Source: Poecilobothrus nobilitatus (Eukaryota > Arthropoda > Insecta > Diptera > Dolichopodidae). Taken from it: a DNA stretch of 64,000 nucleotides. Under the pieces are notes generated by a model that saw nothing but the letters and a program-made list of their open reading frames with translations, was not told the DNA's origin and made no database searches. Positions 1 to 9,738 of the stretch are shown here, in pieces. The stretch is taken from the NCBI GenBank assembly GCA_947095535.1, contig OX352773.1:128108830-128172829 (forward strand), written 5' to 3'. Both the position numbers and the translations under genes were made by a program. Numbering within the stretch: the stretch's first letter is position 1; each line of letters starts with the position of its first letter.

Positions 1-443
1 TAAAAAAAGGCAGACAGGTGGACAGAGAGAGACTAAAAGGCACTTTTTATAATTTTTTTTGAGCTAAAAAAGATATATTTTGCTTGACGGTTTTGTATAA
101 ATCAACTTGCTAGAAATGAATTTATAAAAGTTCTTCAAAAATTGTCGGAACATTTAAACCTAGTAAATAAAACATCTTAGTGACGATTTTATTTTAAATT
201 CATCTCACGAAAATAGCGTTACTTTATTACGACAATAGCGTTACAAAACTACAAATAGTTTAACAACTTTAATTGACCTGGTTTTAACTATTTACTAAGA
301 TAAAAATAAAATAACGTAGTTTAATAATGAATTGAAATAATGATTATGAGGCTAATTGTATACGAGTGTTTGGGAAAATTATTAAAACTGAAATTATATA
401 TCGTCGTCGGAATAATATATTATGCCATACGCCGTTTGGAACT
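1..443. other. Flank without a recognisable gene
   Basis: AT-rich sequence outside the copia-like LTR that begins at 444. No ORF or RNA is supported. The first 50 bases ('gacaggtggacagagagag' followed by 'aggcac') resemble 11.52-11.56 kb, so this is probably old repeat DNA. Positions 400-437 resemble 8541-8580 (shared 'cgtcgtc' and 'ccatacg' with similar spacing), which hints that the host context here is itself repetitive. Confidence 0.4.
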
Positions 444-622
444 TGGTAAAAATAATAACGACAGATTTTAGATTATTATAAAGTACGTCTGCACTTTACG
501 ATTGTTTATTAAGCAAGAGAAAATTTCAAATTCAAAGTATAAATAGTTTGAGTGATATGTATCATATGTCAATATTAACTTATCGATAATGATTGACAAA
601 TGACGTTGCCATATATATAACA
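444..622 (-). repeat. 3' LTR of the copia-like element
   Basis: About 179 bp aligning with 6965-7126 over its whole length. Shared blocks include the TGKTAAAAATAATAACG end, 'tattaagcaagagaaa', 'ttaacttatcgataatga' and 'gccatatat'. Read on the minus strand both start TGTT and end AACA/ACCA. The copies differ by several substitutions and small indels, so the insertion is old. Confidence 0.75.
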
Positions 623-2236
623 AATCCATCCTCTCAACGGAATATTTATATACGGTATAGCTAACAAGGTATCATTGTTATGAAGATTTCTTAAACAGTA
701 ATTATGTGTACCGTTAAGGTATCTCAAAACTATTTTGGCTGCTTGCCAATGTGGTTTGCCCAAACAACTGCAATTGCCGTCAACATTCAAGTCTTGCTTT
801 TCTGTTTATTACCTTGATATTTATTTCTGTCTTTTTTGTCAAAACCCACCTGCACCTTATTGGTTTTATGTTGCTTTGTCTATTTATAATGTCCCATGTA
901 CCATTTTTCTTATGAGCATTTAATTCGCATTTTATAGCTTCTTCCCATTCATCCTTATGTTCATAATTTTGAATATTATGTTTTCAGGAAGATTTTCGAA
1001 AATTAGAGAGATTTCTTCATCTGCAGTTTCATTTTCATAATTCTGTTTTTGGTCTTGTACTTTTCAGAATTTATTATTTCATCTTCAGAACTATTATTAA
1101 TAATTTTTTCATTTTCAGAATTTATGATTTCTTCTTCAGAGCTATCACTAGTATATTTACTACAATAATTTTTTCTTGGCCTATCATTTTTACCTAGGAC
1201 GGCCTTGCCCTCTTTTAGAATGTTTCTCATCTTTTTCTCTAATACTTTCATTTTCTTTTTGAATGTTACCTTTGGAAGGAAAAATTTCAGCTGAATCACT
1301 TTCAATCTTAGACTCGTCATCTTAAATATCTTCTAATAAAGTTCCGTCATTAATGCTTTCTTTAATTAGATAATATCTGTTGTTTGATACGGAACCTAAT
1401 TCATTTACAACAACCACATCTCTACTTTTTGTTATTTTTCTGTCATTTTTGTTCCACAGTCTTCCACATAAGTTCTCGAGTAATCATCATATCCTAAAAA
1501 ATAAAATGGTTTTGAGCATCTAATTTATCTTCTTTTTTATATTTCAACTTTATTTTTTATATTTTATCTTTTTTATATTTCAACTCAACTTTTTTATATT
1601 TCTATTTGTAAATTATCCGACTTCATTCTTGTAGTTCTTAAAATATTTTAGTGCCTCAGATTTTTGTTTCATGAAATATTCATTTATTTTCATTTATTTT
1701 TTTATTTTTTAATTTAACAGGTTGTCTAGCCTCTTTATCTTGAAGGCAAATTTCACAATTTTTTGGTTCATTAATGTTACTACATATTTATACTTAATTC
1801 CAGAAATCTTTTTATTTTTTATCATATCAACTAATGTTTTATGATTTAAATCGCCGTATCTAAAGTGCCACTATTCTAAAATATTTTCACTTTGGATAAG
1901 ATTAACTTCATTTTTTTTCAATTAAAAAATAAATTAAACCAATTGCACTACTATCTAAAATCCATGTTAATTTTTCATTAACTTTATTTTCACTACAATA
2001 AGCTATCTGCCATTTTTCTTTAGCATAATTGACATAGTTTTTTCGTTTTCTACATAGGTACTTTAGATTTATGGCTAGATTTTTACATATAAATCAAATT
2101 ATTTTTTTATTTGAAAATTTTTCTTTACCTTTTTCATTATAATGTTTGAGAGTGTTTACTTTCAGAGTGTTTACTTTCATTTGAAATAATATTTGCAGCT
2201 CTAGCGTCACTTTTTTCCATTATTTTTACTTTTATC
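623..2236 (-). pseudogene. copia-like pol remnant: knuckle, protease, integrase start, RT ends
   Basis: Reading downward on the minus strand, fragments appear in copia order in shifting frames. These are a decayed CCHC knuckle region ('CRKRKNYV', near 2050), a protease motif 'WILDSSAIG' near 1960 where the family has DSG, a GAG-pre-integrase piece 'CEICLQDKEARQP' near 1750, an acidic linker of Ser/Glu/Asn runs near 1090-1200, the RT start 'NGTWDI' followed by 'RCRWV' near 840-880, and the RT end 'HWQAAKIVLRYLNGT' near 710-755. Most of integrase and the RT core is unreadable or deleted, and RNase H is absent. The order and motifs make copia pol clear, but individual domain limits are rough. 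The product would be non-functional. Confidence 0.72.
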
Positions 2237-2425
2237 AACTATCTCTTACTAACGTTATGTGGAGTAACATTTCGAGAGATAGTTTAATTTGAATTTTTTA
2301 TTTTAAACTTAATTTTGAATTTATTGTACTTGTCTTACACTGAGATTGGGATTTTGATTTTTGTTGCTGCAAAATTATATTTTTTTTTATTGCTGGAAAA
2401 AGTATAAATTATATTAATACATATA

Positions 2426-3239
2426 ATGAATTGCGGAATTTGTAAGTTGAAGATTGGACGCCATATTTCATATATAGCATGCGGTGTTTGCAAAAAGTCT
2501 TTTCACTGTAGTTGTGCCAATATTACCAGTGAAGATTTGGAATTTTTTAAAGCTTCTCCGAGCGGCTGCAGATGTAACATATGCAGCATGAAGATACGAC
2601 ATTCATTTCTCAGAGATAGCAGTATACCACCACCTTCAACTATTATAAACTACAATTTCTAATGTGGATATACCGTCTAATACCGATATTGTTTCACCAC
2701 CACTAGCAACAGTCAGTGATCATCTTAATTTGGTAAAAACAACAAGCTCTTTCACTTCAGCTCAAAATGGTAATATTGAAGAGAATATTACTCTCTCATC
2801 TTTATACTATTTAAACTTAGAGATGAGAAACTTAATTGCTAAAAATAATTCTCAAATTAAAAGTTTACTTGAAGAAAGAGAGCATTTAAGAGAAGAAATT
2901 AATTCTCTTGAACTTAAATTTAATAAACTTGAACTACACAGGAAAAGGAAAGATATTGACTTAATTGGAATTCCTAATGTCAATGTAAGCAATGTGAAAG
3001 AGCAGGTTATATCACTTTTCTCAAAGGTGGATAAAAATATTAATGAAAGTGACATTTCATACTGTTTTAGAAAAAATGTAAATTCAAAACAAACAAGTAA
3101 AAATTTGAATAAATCAAACAATAATATTGTGTGTGTTGGACTTAGTTCTTTTGGCAAAAAACAATTAATTATGGACATAGCCTTCAAAACAACTAATTTA
3201 ATATTTTTCTTATTGTTATTATTTTTGTTTACATTATAA
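2426..3239 (+). pseudogene. CR1-like ORF1: PHD finger plus coiled coil, one frameshift
   Basis: The first part (2426-2662) encodes a near-perfect C4HC3 PHD-type zinc finger: Cys3, Cys6, Cys19, Cys22, His27, Cys30, Cys50 and Cys53. A stop and frame change at about 2660 lead into 2664-3239. There, a Glu/Leu/Lys-rich segment at residues 60-95 has coiled-coil character ('LLEEREHLREEINSLELKF'). It is followed by the 'KRKDIDLIGIPNV' region typical of insect non-LTR ORF1 proteins, where an RNA-binding fold follows the coil. Such proteins bind element RNA and form the retrotransposition particle. Start at 2426 because it is the first ATG before the first zinc ligand. The frameshift makes the intact product unlikely. 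Confidence 0.72.
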
Positions 3240-3274
3240 AATCTAACTTTCTTTCAAATATCTTACTTTTTCAT

Positions 3275-3850
3275 AAAAATATGAGAAGTTTGAGGAAGAA
3301 CTTTATCCATTTTGTAAGCTATCTTGAGTCACTCGTTATTTTGCCTGACGTTATATTTCTTACTGGAATTTGTATTTTTGACGAAGAAAAGGAGAATTAT
3401 TGTATTCCTAATTTCAATCTTCAAGTTTGTTGTAATAATTCATAGCTTGTGGAGTAGCTGTTTATCTTAGAAGTGATTTTATTTGTAAGTTTTTCAATTT
3501 CAATTTTGTTTCGTGTGATTTGCTGAAAGTTATAATTGATTTTAATGGAGCGAGTTTTTGTTTTGTTTGCATTTATAAATTACACGGTATAAGTATTGGT
3601 GTCTTTGTGGAAGAATTAACAAGTTTTTTATCTTCAATTTCTTCAAAAAATCTTATTTTATTAGGTGATTTTAACATTCATATTTTACTGATCAATAATT
3701 CTGATGTTGATAATTATTTAGCACTTTTGTCATCCTTTAGTCTCTGTTCTGTTATTTGTGAATCTACACGACCATCATCTGGTACTTGCCTTGAACATCT
3801 TTTTATACAACAGGTAATTAATAATAATTTTTCTTATTCCAGTGAAGTAT
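3275..3850 (+). pseudogene. CR1-like ORF2 endonuclease domain (EEP family), broken
   Basis: Endonuclease-exonuclease-phosphatase fold of ORF2, read in two frames. The N-terminal strand lies near 3280-3390 ('NMRSLRKNF', then 'LPDVIFLTG', where the family usually has a glutamate after the Thr). 'GVAVYLRSDF' lies near 3450-3480, 'LILLGDFNI' at about 3650-3680, and a decayed 'STRPSSGTCLEHLF' near 3760-3800 replaces the family's T/S-x-x-DHIF-type strand. The domain nicks target DNA to prime reverse transcription. The missing catalytic residues and the stop at about 3445 indicate a dead copy. Confidence 0.68.
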
Positions 3851-3984
3851 GAGTGAAGTATGAAAGTTTGAGTGCTGATCTAGTGTATATAACTCGGCTG
3901 ATGCTTCTCTTGATTATTCTAATTTTTGTGAGATTCTATTTAGTCATATTAATAATTGTTCTTGTCAAGTTTTTCGTAGTTCTG

Positions 3985-5995
3985 TAACAAAATTAAGACC
4001 TTGGATGACTTGTTCTTTGTGAAATTTAATAAAACGTAGAAATAAAATGTGTTCCTTAGTTAAATCTCATCCAAATAATATTCGTCTTAAACTATGTTAT
4101 AATAAACTATGTAAAAAAATTAAAGCAAATGTTACTAGATGTAAAGATAACTATTTTATTTTAAAAATTAACAGGAATCGTGGTAATCCTAAAAATGAAT
4201 GGAAAGTATTTTAAATAAAAATCTTCCAAATAATGATATCACGCTTGAGATTGAAAATAATATTGTAACTAATCCTTTAACTATTGCTAATTATTTTAAT
4301 ACATACTTTATTAATGTTACAAATGATTTAGTTTTAAATTCTGATGTTAGTATACATCTGTACTCCTTTTCTTTAATTTTCGATGATTCTTTTCAGTGCA
4401 ATAGTTTTTATTTCGTTGACTTTACTTCATTGGAAGTGCACAAGCTAATCTGTAATTTGGATAATAGTGTTTCTATATATTACGATAAAGTTTCAAATAA
4501 AATTCTTAAAGAAATTTCTTTGTATGTTGTCGATGTGTTGTGCTTTATTTTTAATTTCAGTGTTCACTTTGTACATTTTCCAGCAGGTTTAAAAATTGCA
4601 GAAGTTATTCCTTTGTTTAAAAAAGGTTCTTCGATAAATGTAAATAATTACCGACCTATCTCTCTTCTTTCTCCGATATCTAAAATTTTTGAAAAGCTAT
4701 CAAAAAACGCATTCTTAACTTTTTAAATAATACTAAATTTTTTAATACTAAACAATTTGGTTTCACTATTGGTAAAAGCACTGAAGATGCCCTCTTAAAA
4801 TTTTGCGGGAAAATGTACAATAGCTTAAATAATGGTAATTCTACTTCTGCCTTATTTATTGATATTTCTAAATTCATTCGACACTGTTTGCCATCGGATA
4901 CTTTTAGTGAAACTATATAAAGCCGGCTTTCGCGATTTTATTTTGAATTTGTTTAGCTCCTATCTCAATGAGAGAAAACAGAGAACAAAAAGTAAGGGAA
5001 GTTTTAGTTCTTTAAAACATGTTCTGGTTGGTGTACCTCAAGGATCAGTCCTTGGGCCTATCTTGTTTAACATTTATATTAATTCTCTATTTTCCCAGAA
5101 ATTCTATGGTAAACTTACAGCATTTGCTGACGACACCTGTCTTACCTATTCTTTTAAAAAAATTTTTGATATTGTTTGTAACTTAAACTTTGATCAAAAC
5201 CTAATTAGACAATGGTTTCATTTGCACAAATTAGTTATCAATCCAAAAACTAAATATATATGTTTCAGTCTTTCAAATCTTTCCAATATAGATTATTTTC
5301 TAATGTATCATTCTCCTAGTTGTAAAAAATTCCCAATTTCTCCTGATTACACACATGTTTTCTTTTATAGAGAACTTCTCCTGTTGTGAATCTTGTTTTA
5401 CTATTGATTGTGTTAAAATCTTTAAATATCTTGGAATTTTAATTGGTTAATATTAATGGTTTAAATTGGTCAGATCACTGTTCTTATTTGAAAACAAGTC
5501 TAAACAATTTCAACCGTCACCTGTACTACTTGCAGAAATTTTGTTCTTTGGTCCTCTTAAAAACAGTTTACTTTGGTATATTTAACTCTAAACTTCAATA
5601 TGATATAGTTGTTTGGGGGAGAACTTATTTTAGCAGAATATGTGGGTTGTTATATTGTCATAAGCACGCCATTCGAATAATTTCAAGAAAAACTCGTTTC
5701 ACTTCTCTTTTTAGAAAACATGATATTCTTCCCCTCCGTCATTTCTATAAAATTCTGAAAATATTCTTTACAAAATCGGGCTATTTAACTTAACGTCATA
5801 TTTCGAACTATAATTTAAGAATTAATCATAGTAATTTTGCTTTGATTCCTCTAGCCCGCACGTCTCATTTTGGTCACTTCTTCGACATTCTGGCTCCAAA
5901 AATTTTTAATCAACTTCCTAGCTTTATAAGAAATGAAATCTTCTTTTTCTTCTAATGTACGTCAATGGCTTTTCCAATTTAGCATATCAGAAATT
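3985..5995 (+). pseudogene. CR1-like ORF2 reverse transcriptase and C-terminal region, broken
   Basis: The linker before RT ('RPWMTCSL' near 4000, then 'KRRNKMCSL') leads to RT blocks. These are 'AEVIPLFKKG' and 'NYRPISLLSPISKIFEKL' (4600-4700), 'FDTVCHRILLVKL' (4870-4920), 'GVPQGSVLGPILFNIYIN' (5030-5085) and the catalytic 'AFADDTCL' (5120-5150). The thumb and C-terminal segment run 5450-5790 ('GIFNSKLQYDIVVWG', 'LPLRHFYK'), and a last piece reads 'LIPLARTSHFGHFFDILAP' at about 5840-5900. At least three frameshifts occur (about 4725, 4880 and 5390). The arrangement and the 'STEDALL'-like block near 4780 match CR1-group RTs. Confidence 0.78.
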
Positions 5996-6463
5996 GAATA
6001 TTTATCTCTGAATTTATTATAATTTTAACATAAATTTGATTTTTAATATAATTATTTTTTCACCTTTACTTTCCTTCTTGTAATTTTTATTATATTTTGT
6101 GTTCTTCCTCAAATTTTGAAATCTTGAAATGCTTATAAAATTATTTTTGTTTTTTAAATTTTATATTACTGTACACTTTTTTTTTATTTTTAAGTTTATT
6201 ACTTCTGTTAACTGGGGGGTTAAGTTAGTTAGTAAGTTTGTAAGTTTCTATTTTATTTTAAATATATCTTTTGCTTTTTATTAATTAGTTTTAAACGGAT
6301 TCATCGGTACTTATACATATTAGTATAAAAGATGGACCTTTTTAATTATTTCCTAATTTTAAGTAGTATTTCTAAGCTAACTATAACTTGTATTATATAC
6401 ATTTTGTTATTATTAGTTATATCACATATGTATTTTTTAGTTGGAAATAAAATTGAATTGAAT
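5996..6463 (+). other. 3' UTR and GAATT-repeat tail of the CR1-like element
   Basis: T-rich, non-coding, between the last ORF2 homology and the junction with copia gag. It ends in 'aataaaattgaattgaatt'. Short 3' repeats in place of poly(A) are a known property of CR1-group elements. Confidence 0.6.
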
Positions 6464-6819
6464 TTTAAATCATCTGATTTAGGCAAAGTATATCTCAGCT
6501 CGATCGCAATGCGAATATTTTCATACTTCTCTGGCATAATAATAACAGTGCTGTCAGTAGGTTATCGGCTATTTTCGTTTCTATTGATCTTCATTTTTCT
6601 ACGATGCGATGGGTGGATGTTAAAAACCAAGTCAGCTTTGGCTTTCCTATCTGATTTTTCCTATGCTCCAATTTATTCAGCTTTAGTCGGTATTGAAATA
6701 TCACCGCATACATGTTCCCATAAATCATTTTTTACCAAGAGCTACTCTATATATAGCTTCCAGGTATCGTAATTTTCAGTCGTCAAACATTTAATTTTAA
6801 CTCCATCAATATTAGCCAT
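6464..6819 (-). pseudogene. copia-like gag, N-terminal part
   Basis: Read down from the ATG at 6819 this gives 'MANIDGVKIKCLTTENYDTW', the classic start of copia Gag (DUF4219/UBN2-type). It is followed by 'LLVKNDLWEHVCGDI' and 'AKADLVFNIHPS', and after a frame change by 'MPEKYENIRIAIELR'. The frame stops at the CR1-like insertion and resumes at about 2230. Several in-frame stops (for example after 'KLYIE') show decay. Gag would form the virus-like particle. The ATG lies about 130 bp inside the primer-binding site, a plausible leader length. Confidence 0.78.
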
Positions 6820-6947
6820 CTTGTAATATTTGATTAAGAATTTCAATATATAATATTTTTAAATTAATATTTTTTCTTCATATAATTATTTTACTATTAG
6901 ATACTTAAGATATTTTAAGATTTTTAATTTTATTTATCTCACACGTC

Positions 6948-6963
6948 CTGGGACCATAACCCT
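6948..6963 (-). promoter_or_regulatory. Primer-binding site matching internal initiator-tRNA type
   Basis: Directly inside the 5' LTR end the minus strand reads 'GGGTTATGGTCCCAGG'. Copia-group elements prime minus-strand DNA from an internal fragment of initiator tRNA-Met, with a PBS close to GGTTATGGGCCCAG. The match is nearly complete with one central difference. This supports both the orientation and the LTR boundary. Confidence 0.65.
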
Positions 6964-6964
6964 T

Positions 6965-7126
6965 GTTAAAAATAATAACGGTTTTAAATTATCTTAAAGT
7001 ACACGTCTGTACTGTACGATTGCTTATTAAGCAAGAGAAAGAAAAAAAGTTTGAGTGAAATGTATTATATGACAATTATTAACTTATCGATAATGATCGA
7101 CGAATAACTTTGCCATATATAAAACA
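6965..7126 (-). repeat. 5' LTR of the copia-like element
   Basis: About 162 bp, starting TGTT at 7126 and ending AACA at 6965 on the minus strand, homologous to 444-622. It is short for a copia LTR. Followed inward by the primer site and gag leader. Confidence 0.75.
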
Positions 7127-7425
7127 AATTATAATGAATTAAATTTACCTGAGAGTAGATTTTTGGATATTAAATGATACCCTTTCCAAAACGCCAAACC
7201 GTTTGGTGTTATCTTATTCCATTCTCGAGTTACAGATTATTGATTATATTTCATATTCACCATTTTTACCGTTTTGTTTCCAGATTTTATTTCAAACGCC
7301 AATTTTGAATAACATTTAGGCCATAGGAATAGGGATGACCCACAAGAATAATACAGATAAACAGAAATATAGGTATGAAGGAATTGTGAAATTATAATTC
7401 ATAACAACACAATTGTGTGTTAACT
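7127..7425. other. Short flank, nothing recognised
   Basis: Sequence between the copia 5' LTR and the next retroelement fragment. No ORF, RNA or repeat unit could be supported. Confidence 0.3.
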
Positions 7426-8500
7426 AATTTCTATTCTGACTAAATATCCTGTTTTGTTTAAAATTTTTGAGCTTATATAATCTGCATGATGATTGAAATG
7501 TAATTTATCATCAATGTGTACTCCTAAATATTTAATTATATTAACTCATTCAATTTCCCCTCCTTCCATAAATAAATTACTTTGATTTCCTTCTCTGTCG
7601 TTAAACTCCTAAACTTAACTTAAGTTTACTTATACATAACCAATTATATAATTCATTCAAGTTATTATTAGTCTTATTGCAGCGTTCATCAAAGTAACGA
7701 ATAATTATATATACACATCATCTGCAAGCTAGCTTAGAGTTTTTAATTTTAGGAATCGGTCTAACCACGGTTTCTTTTCATGTAGATGGGAAGGTACTTT
7801 ATATCATTGAAGCATTAATAGTATATACCATTACTTCATCAACTACATTAAATAAATCAATTAAAAGTTTTGTATATCCTTTTCAATAAATCTTTTCTTT
7901 TTGTTCATATTTTTAATTATTATCATTAGTTCATCCTTGTCTATGGTTCAAAAATCAAAACGACAATTTCTTGATTCAATCTTATTTTCATACTGAATAA
8001 CTGCAATTAATATTTTTGATATTGCTGTCGGGTTGAATTGTTAAACTCTTTCTCATTTATTCTTTATCATTTAAAATGAAACTCATTCTGAATTTTAAGA
8101 TCCAGTTATATTGTATTTATCCGTTATATTAAGCTGCTGCATTACTTAATTTTTAGTTGGGCTTGCTATGTATTTTTTAAAAGCTTTCTATATTTTTTCA
8201 GAGCTTCCTTGGCAATTATGCAACTCATTTTCTATAAAATTATTCTTAGCCCATTTGATTGCTACATTTCGTACTTCTCTATATTTTCTCCAATAATTTC
8301 TATTATTATCTAAAGAAGTGTGCCAAATTTTTTATTTTCTTCTTGATTGAACCATTAATTTACATTTTAGTTTTTTTATGAAATAGTGAAGTTTTTAGTG
8401 AACTTTTATGAAATACGTTCATGCCATTAATTACAAGATTTTTAAATTTATCAGCACATATAATTTATTCCATCATTTATTTCATTCAAACACATGATTG
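7426..8500 (-). pseudogene. Non-LTR retrotransposon RT fragment (5' truncated, I/Jockey-like)
   Basis: On the minus strand, from high to low coordinates, the pre-RT linker near 8150-8290 reads 'NYWRKYREVRNVAIKWAKNN' and then 'GSSEKI', 'KAFKKYIASP'. A finger-like piece follows near 7900-7990 ('SRNCRFDF', 'IDKDELMIIIKNMNKKK'), and the RT C-terminal block near 7450-7560 gives 'KYLGVHIDDKLHFNHHADYI'-like text in shifting frames. The catalytic ADD block is not readable. Endonuclease and ORF1 are absent, as expected of a 5'-truncated copy. It is densely mutated. Confidence 0.6.
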
Positions 8501-9003
8501 CCTGTTAAAAATATTTCCATTTCTATTTTATGACATTTAGTATTATCGTCGTCCGAGTATTATTTTATCCCATACGCTTTTCGCATAATTTCGCATTTAA
8601 ATTTACGTTAAAAACTAGTCGAAAAACTTGTTGCAAAAATATGTTTGTATTATTAACAAGTTTATTTTAAGTACATATGTAATTTTTTTTGTTTACGAGC
8701 AAATCCATAAATCAATATTTAAAAAAGTTCTGATTATTTTTTCAAAGTGTTCCTGTGTTGATTTACTCCAATACATTTAAATACATTTGAATACATTTAA
8801 AAACACAAAAAAATTGTTGACAAGGAATGCATTTTTTTTGGATATGTCATAAAATAAAAATGTATTAATTAGGGTAATATACATATGTAAAAAAGTAACA
8901 TGCGAAAAAGTGTATTATTATTATTCAAGTAAGGCAAACCAAATAAAATTTTTAATTTGTTTATTTTACGAGGTGCAGTGCTCAGAATATGTTACCAAAA
9001 TAG
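8501..9003. other. AT-rich spacer
   Basis: No gene seen. Positions 8765-8810 hold three near-copies of 'aatacattt' (short tandem). Positions 8541-8580 resemble 400-437. Nothing else supports a feature. Confidence 0.3.
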
Positions 9004-9201
9004 AAACAATTCAAGATTAAAATACAGGGAATTTACCAAACCTACGTAAAAGAGCATCTTGCTCTGAAAAAGGAAAACATTGAACTAAAAAAGAAGGTTG
9101 ATACATTAAAAGACAGAGTTAACTACATGCAGCAAACTAATTTAAAAAACTGTGTAAACGTAGTAAATGCGGCTGGAGACACACGTAGTAAAAGGGGTTG
9201 A
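9004..9201 (+). pseudogene. Coiled-coil fragment of a non-LTR ORF1
   Basis: An uninterrupted 65-codon frame without its own ATG at the start. It reads 'YVKEHLALKKENIELKKKV', 'DTLKDRVNYMQQTNLKNCV' and then 'NVVNAAGDTRSKRG'. The heptad-like Leu/Lys/Glu pattern followed by 'LKNCVNVV' matches the coiled-coil-to-RRM-like transition of insect non-LTR ORF1 or FP-like proteins. It is isolated: no RT of matching phase follows within 3 kb. Probably a dead fragment; a short host exon cannot be excluded. Confidence 0.45.
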
Positions 9202-9738
9202 TAATCTTTTTTCAAATTAAAAGTAAAGTAAAAAATTCAATAATGTTTCAATTTACAGTTATATTAACTTTTTATTCACAGATACTTGATTGATAATGCA
9301 TGAAAGATAATTTACTGAACTTGAAGAAATGGTACTAAATTTCTTTCTATGTAAAATAGTTTCAAAATTATAAATAACCAAGGGAGAATGTAAACCAACG
9401 ATTTTAAAAGTGCACATTTCCAAAATATAATACAAACGGTTTAGAATTGTGATTAACTGAAAAGTAAATTAATTTTAAATTTTTGCGCCTTAATATTTCT
9501 TAAACAAAAAATATTTTCTGAGCAAACTTATGTATATTAATTCTAAAATTTCTTTCTTTTCTCAAAATATCAAATTTCTATCTAAAAGCGTACAGGAGCT
9601 ATGAAAAAAAAATATCAAGCAAAACTTGGTTTTCACATAACGGTAAATTTAAATATTAAATTTGAAAAAATTGTATAGCATTCATATTACTTTATAGAGG
9701 TAGAAAATTTCCAGTCTTATCTTATTTCCGGGCGTTTT
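9202..9738. other. Spacer with old repeat sequence
   Basis: AT-rich. Positions 9545-9720 ('ctatctaaaagcgtacaggag', 'tttatagaggta') match parts of 14.55-15.09 kb, there in the reverse direction. This is therefore an old fragment of the repeat described at 14535-15425. Confidence 0.4.

Larger units (their letters stand above)
2237..6463 (+). mobile_element. CR1-like non-LTR retrotransposon inserted in the copia gag
   Basis: This plus-strand element has two ORFs and interrupts the copia gag. ORF1 carries a PHD-type finger and a coiled coil; ORF2 has an apurinic-like endonuclease and a reverse transcriptase. The 3' end is short repeated GAATT units ('aaattgaattgaatt' at about 6449-6463) rather than poly(A), as in many insect CR1-group elements. 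Both junctions are fixed to within a few bases by the interrupted gag frame. No clear target duplication is visible, which is usual in this clade. Frameshifts and stops occur in both ORFs. At about 4.2 kb it is near full length. Confidence 0.78.
444..7126 (-). mobile_element. Ty1/copia-like LTR retrotransposon, degenerate, split by a CR1-like insertion
   Basis: On the minus strand the order is 5' LTR (7126-6965), primer site, gag start (6819), then a 4.2 kb foreign insertion, then gag end/protease/integrase/RT remnants (2236-623) and 3' LTR (622-444). The order gag-PR-IN-RT is that of Pseudoviridae. The reading frame ending in 'PKSDDL' at about 6465 resumes as 'MEKSDARAANI' at about 2215, as copia gag would read without the insert. 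The RNase H end of pol is missing: RT-end sequence runs directly into the 3' LTR. Many stops and frameshifts make it inactive. No matching 5-bp target duplication was seen (flanks 'gaact' and 'aatta'). Confidence 0.8.

Noticed and set aside
735..923. 62-codon plus-strand frame
   Set aside because: Shadow of copia RT on the minus strand, which has clear motifs at the same positions.
6332..6772. 146-codon plus-strand hydrophobic frame spanning 6463
   Set aside because: Crosses the CR1 tail/copia gag junction and is antisense to gag motifs (MANIDGVKI...). Artefact.
444..7126. Matching target-site duplication of the copia element
   Set aside because: The 5-base flanks 'gaact' and 'aatta' do not match; one side may have been altered.
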